DNA from: an uncultured beta proteobacterium
GTDB taxonomy: Bacteria > Pseudomonadota > Gammaproteobacteria > Burkholderiales > Burkholderiaceae
Direction: 5' to 3'
DNA: 17,279 nucleotides
Assembly (NCBI GenBank): GCA_903845455.1
Contig: CAIMXN010000282.1
Span: 1 to 17,279, forward strand
The stretch's first letter is position 1, and every line of letters starts with the position of its first letter. Below the pieces are notes generated by a model, which was not told where the DNA came from, did no database searches, and saw only the letters and a list, made by a program, of their open reading frames with translations. Made by a program: the position numbers and the translations under genes. This document shows positions 14,921-17,279 of the stretch, piece after piece.

Positions 14921-14950
14921 AAAAAAGGCTGCTCGAAAGCAGCCTTTTTT
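14921..14950 (-). terminator. Intrinsic terminator with TTCG loop
   Basis: An A-tract, a GGCTGC/GCAGCC stem and a T-tract form a 13-pair perfect inverted repeat around a 4-base loop. On the minus strand the loop reads TTCG, a very stable tetraloop, followed by six T. It starts 17 bases after the stop of the HbpS-like gene and should end that transcript. The A-tract makes it potentially active in both directions. Confidence 0.9.
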
Positions 14951-14966
14951 AGCTATGAAGATGGCA

Positions 14967-15473
14967 CTACTTAACGGCCGCGGCTCCAGCCATGGCTGTA
15001 TGGCCATCTTGGTCGCCGCTGCCACCAGAAATCCCAACCGCGCCAACCAATTTTCCATTTTCAATGATTGGAATACCACCATCAATCGGAATCGCCCCAG
15101 TGAGGCGCAACAGGCGTAAGCCCTCACCACCACCTGCAACAGCGTCTTGGAATAACTTGGTAGACCTACGGAATAAGGCGGCTGTCTTGGCCTTCTCAAT
15201 CGCCAAATCAACACTACCTGTTTGAGTGTCTTGCATTCTTTCAAAATAAATCAAGTGTCCGCCTGTATCCACAATTGCGACCGCCATTCTCCATTTATTT
15301 TTTTGTGCTTCTGCAATTGCACCACCTGCGGCTTTTTTGGCACTCTCAAGACTAATGGGCACTCCGTACGGAACAACCGGAGGAGGTGCAAAAGATGCTT
15401 GTGCAGCAGCATAAAAACTCATGAGACTCATGATGATAAAAAAACTATAAGTACGTAGGTGTTGAAATTTCAT
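14967..15473 (-). CDS. Secreted GlcG/HbpS-family haem-binding-like protein
   Basis: 168 residues. A signal peptide (~1-25, ending AAAQA) precedes a GlcG/HbpS domain (Haem_degrading, PF03928). Visible signatures are SLESAKKAAGGAIAEAQKN at ~41-59, MAVAIVDTGGHLIYFERM at ~63-80, SVDLAIEKAKTAALFRRST at ~87-105, IPIDGGIPI at ~128-136 and VGAVGISGGSGDQDG at ~143-157. Family members bind haem or cobalamin, or occur beside catabolic genes with no known role. This one is exported, as is common near periplasmic oxidoreductases. AAGGA lies 8 bases before the ATG. The amidase gene ends 92 bases upstream with no terminator between, so they may be co-transcribed. A strong terminator follows. Confidence 0.9.
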   Translation of the reverse strand: MKFQHLRTYSFFIIMSLMSFYAAAQASFAPPPVVPYGVPISLESAKKAAGGAIAEAQKNKWRMAVAIVDTGGHLIYFERMQDTQTGSVDLAIEKAKTAALFRRSTKLFQDAVAGGGEGLRLLRLTGAIPIDGGIPIIENGKLVGAVGISGGSGDQDGHTAMAGAAAVK

Positions 15474-15565
15474 TTGATGATTCCTTATCTTATTTAATCA
15501 ATACGACATCACATTAACGCTAATCTTTTCGGCTCACTAGGTAAGCAAGGTAAGTTAATCAAAGT

Positions 15566-17279
15566 TTATGAAGAGAGTGGCCCAAATTGGGGTGGCGCTA
15601 CTCTGCGTCTTGAAGCCGCTTCATAAGCAGATGCAATTTTGATTAATTGATCCTCCATTCCTGGCTCCACCCGAAATACCAAAGAAAATGGTAAACCAGG
15701 TTGCGCAATTTCTGTATAAGTATCGCTAGCCTTACCAATATATTTTTTACGGTCCGCAGATAATATGAATTCAGGGTCATATGCCCCGCCAACATAACCA
15801 GCTGGCACCAAAATTTCAGTTAAACCCGCATTAGGCCCATAAAGCTCTTCTTGCCTCAGGTGGTTGATCTCACCCGGTTCTTCAGGCCAGCCGATCCTAG
15901 CAGGCGGCAACGGAGTGTGCAATCTAACCAGCACATCCAATTTATTTTCTAAGATAACCATCATGTCTACTCTGCGCAATAACTCCCTAAGCATAATGCG
16001 CTCATCAACTCCTTGACGTCCACCAAGTGGATTTCTAGGATCTGTAGTCTCTTCCCAGTTTTTAAAAGCAGAGCGTTGATCATCACCCCAAAACTTAGAC
16101 CGTTTATTTAATTCTGACCAATCCACTAGGGATTCTTGCTGTCCAATATCTCTCCAATCCTTTGCGCGCCGCGTGAGATATTGCTTAATATGAAATCGAA
16201 ATGAGTTTGCAAGAATTTGATTCTGTACTGTTGCAATATCTAAATTCTTTGGTGGCTCAATATTCAGATCAGCAAGTTCCACTAGATAATCAATTGGCGC
16301 CATCTTGCCCGAACCAAAAATTTTTCCAGGGGCAAATTCAGTCGGCACAATTTGACTTGCAAAATCAGGGAATGCAGGCTGCCCTTCTAAATTTAAACGG
16401 AATAAGAGCTCTGGCATGAATACTGGTACCAGTCTTGCTAACGCTTGAGTAAAGTTAATACTCATTTGCTCTATTGATTCATCTTTTGTCCATAAACGAT
16501 GTGATGACTCCACTAGCGTTGCACCTAAATGCATCCCGAGAATATCTTTGATTTCTTTATCAGCCGCAGAAGTAATGGGTTCAACTGCCTTCAATCCTGG
16601 ATTGAGCATTGACTCTCGTACAATGCCAATCCGCGCTCCTTTTAAGAACCCATTCGCGCCTGTTGCTTCAATATGATCTTGGTAACGTGTTTTTAAAACG
16701 GATGATCTAGGGACGGTAGTGTATGGGTCCCGAGAATCGTAATATCCCTGATGCTCATCTTTTAATGCATCTAATATTTTTGTACAGTCAGTCAGGTTGC
16801 GACATAAAATTCCCGTTCGATCGCAATAAATATCTGCCCCAATTGCACCGCCATCAAAACCCAGCATTGCCTTGTGAGGTAATATCAAGGCCAGTGAATT
16901 GTGATTTGCAGGCCCCCTAGTTGACATCCTTGTTTCCTCACCTAAGCTAGCCATGACTAAATTAGCGCTAACAGAAACTCCCGATCCAGAGCTTGAACCC
17001 AATGATGCAGAACGAGATGTATCGTAAGGATTGGAGGGATTGCCACCCCAAGTAGAGCGTTGATATCCCAGAACTGAAGGCAATATTTGATTCGGGAAAT
17101 GCTTACCTCCAGGGTCTCCTGCGCGACCGTTGTATTCCGTCATGACTGCTTTTGCAAAAATAATGGCACCTTTTTTTCGCAGTTGCTCCACCAAAAGATG
17201 ATCACGCGCAGGAAAATCAATATCGTAGGCTGCATCAGCACCCCCGGTTGATCTCATATCTTTTGTATCGAAAGCATCC
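15566..17279 (-). CDS. Amidase signature family protein, 5' end outside window
   Basis: An amidase-signature (AS) hydrolase of carboxamides. The frame stays open to the right edge: the codons before the first in-window ATG (17257) encode DAFDTKD, and that Lys (codon 17263-17261) is the family's catalytic lysine, so the gene must begin beyond the window. Counting from that Met, the Ser-rich strand SLGSSSGSG is at 85-93 (cis-Ser), and the nucleophile is probably Ser112 in RMSTRGP, where most relatives have GGSIRxP. FDGGAIGADIYCDRTGILCRN matches the usual post-Ser region. About 570 residues are visible and perhaps 80-100 more lie outside, longer than the usual 450-550. The substrate is unknown. 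It precedes the HbpS-like gene by 92 bases. Confidence 0.88.
   Translation of the reverse strand, partial: DAFDTKDMRSTGGADAAYDIDFPARDHLLVEQLRKKGAIIFAKAVMTEYNGRAGDPGGKHFPNQILPSVLGYQRSTWGGNPSNPYDTSRSASLGSSSGSGVSVSANLVMASLGEETRMSTRGPANHNSLALILPHKAMLGFDGGAIGADIYCDRTGILCRNLTDCTKILDALKDEHQGYYDSRDPYTTVPRSSVLKTRYQDHIEATGANGFLKGARIGIVRESMLNPGLKAVEPITSAADKEIKDILGMHLGATLVESSHRLWTKDESIEQMSINFTQALARLVPVFMPELLFRLNLEGQPAFPDFASQIVPTEFAPGKIFGSGKMAPIDYLVELADLNIEPPKNLDIATVQNQILANSFRFHIKQYLTRRAKDWRDIGQQESLVDWSELNKRSKFWGDDQRSAFKNWEETTDPRNPLGGRQGVDERIMLRELLRRVDMMVILENKLDVLVRLHTPLPPARIGWPEEPGEINHLRQEELYGPNAGLTEILVPAGYVGGAYDPEFILSADRKKYIGKASDTYTEIAQPGLPFSLVFRVEPGMEDQLIKIASAYEAASRRRVAPPQFGPLSS

Noticed and set aside
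15474..15565. Terminator or CRP-type site between the amidase and the HbpS-like gene
   Set aside because: No stable hairpin; the TGTGA half-site has no matching TCACA partner at the right distance.

Overview
The window looks like chromosomal DNA of a free-living betaproteobacterium, most likely a Polynucleobacter-type Burkholderiales. This rests on moderate GC by eye, very tight gene packing and the family mix. It is inferred from style and no marker gene is present. There is no RNA gene, transposase, integrase or CRISPR array. The longest gene-free stretch is about 170 bases (14797-14966).

Layout. On the + strand at the left edge are an MmgE/PrpD-family gene, whose 5' end lies outside the window, and an MFS exporter 8 bases after it. 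Everything from 2652 to the right edge is on the - strand. Read in the direction of transcription it runs: a long amidase (5' end outside the window) and a secreted GlcG/HbpS-like protein; a clear intrinsic terminator; then a long unit of ten closely packed genes. These are a 715-aa haem/propeller protein, a small c-type cytochrome, a Vgb-like propeller with a haem motif, two alpha/beta hydrolases, a 722-aa paralogue of the first protein, two small membrane proteins, a short secreted beta-sandwich protein and a secreted amidohydrolase. Last comes a membrane-anchored ABM-domain protein behind its own FNR/Anr-type box, convergent with the MFS gene.

How the genes may work together (inference). 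Nearly every product of the long unit carries an export signal or membrane segments, four carry a CxxCH c-haem motif, and the enzymes present are hydrolases of ester, amide or cyclic amide bonds. This suggests an envelope-located module that takes up or degrades an organic substrate and passes electrons through periplasmic c-type cytochromes, perhaps to the two small membrane proteins. The substrate cannot be read from the sequence. The centrepiece is a duplicated ~720-aa family joining a carboxypeptidase-regulatory-like domain, one CxxCH motif and a large propeller-like region with a DxNxNxxxDE calcium-type loop. I cannot assign it a known reaction, and it is the best candidate here for an undescribed system.

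Start corrections made here: the MmgE/PrpD and amidase genes are open to the window edges; the Vgb-like gene starts at 12192; the 113-aa membrane protein starts at 5729 (ATGA overlap); the ABM gene probably starts at 3236; the amidohydrolase uses TTG at 5040 behind AGGAGG.
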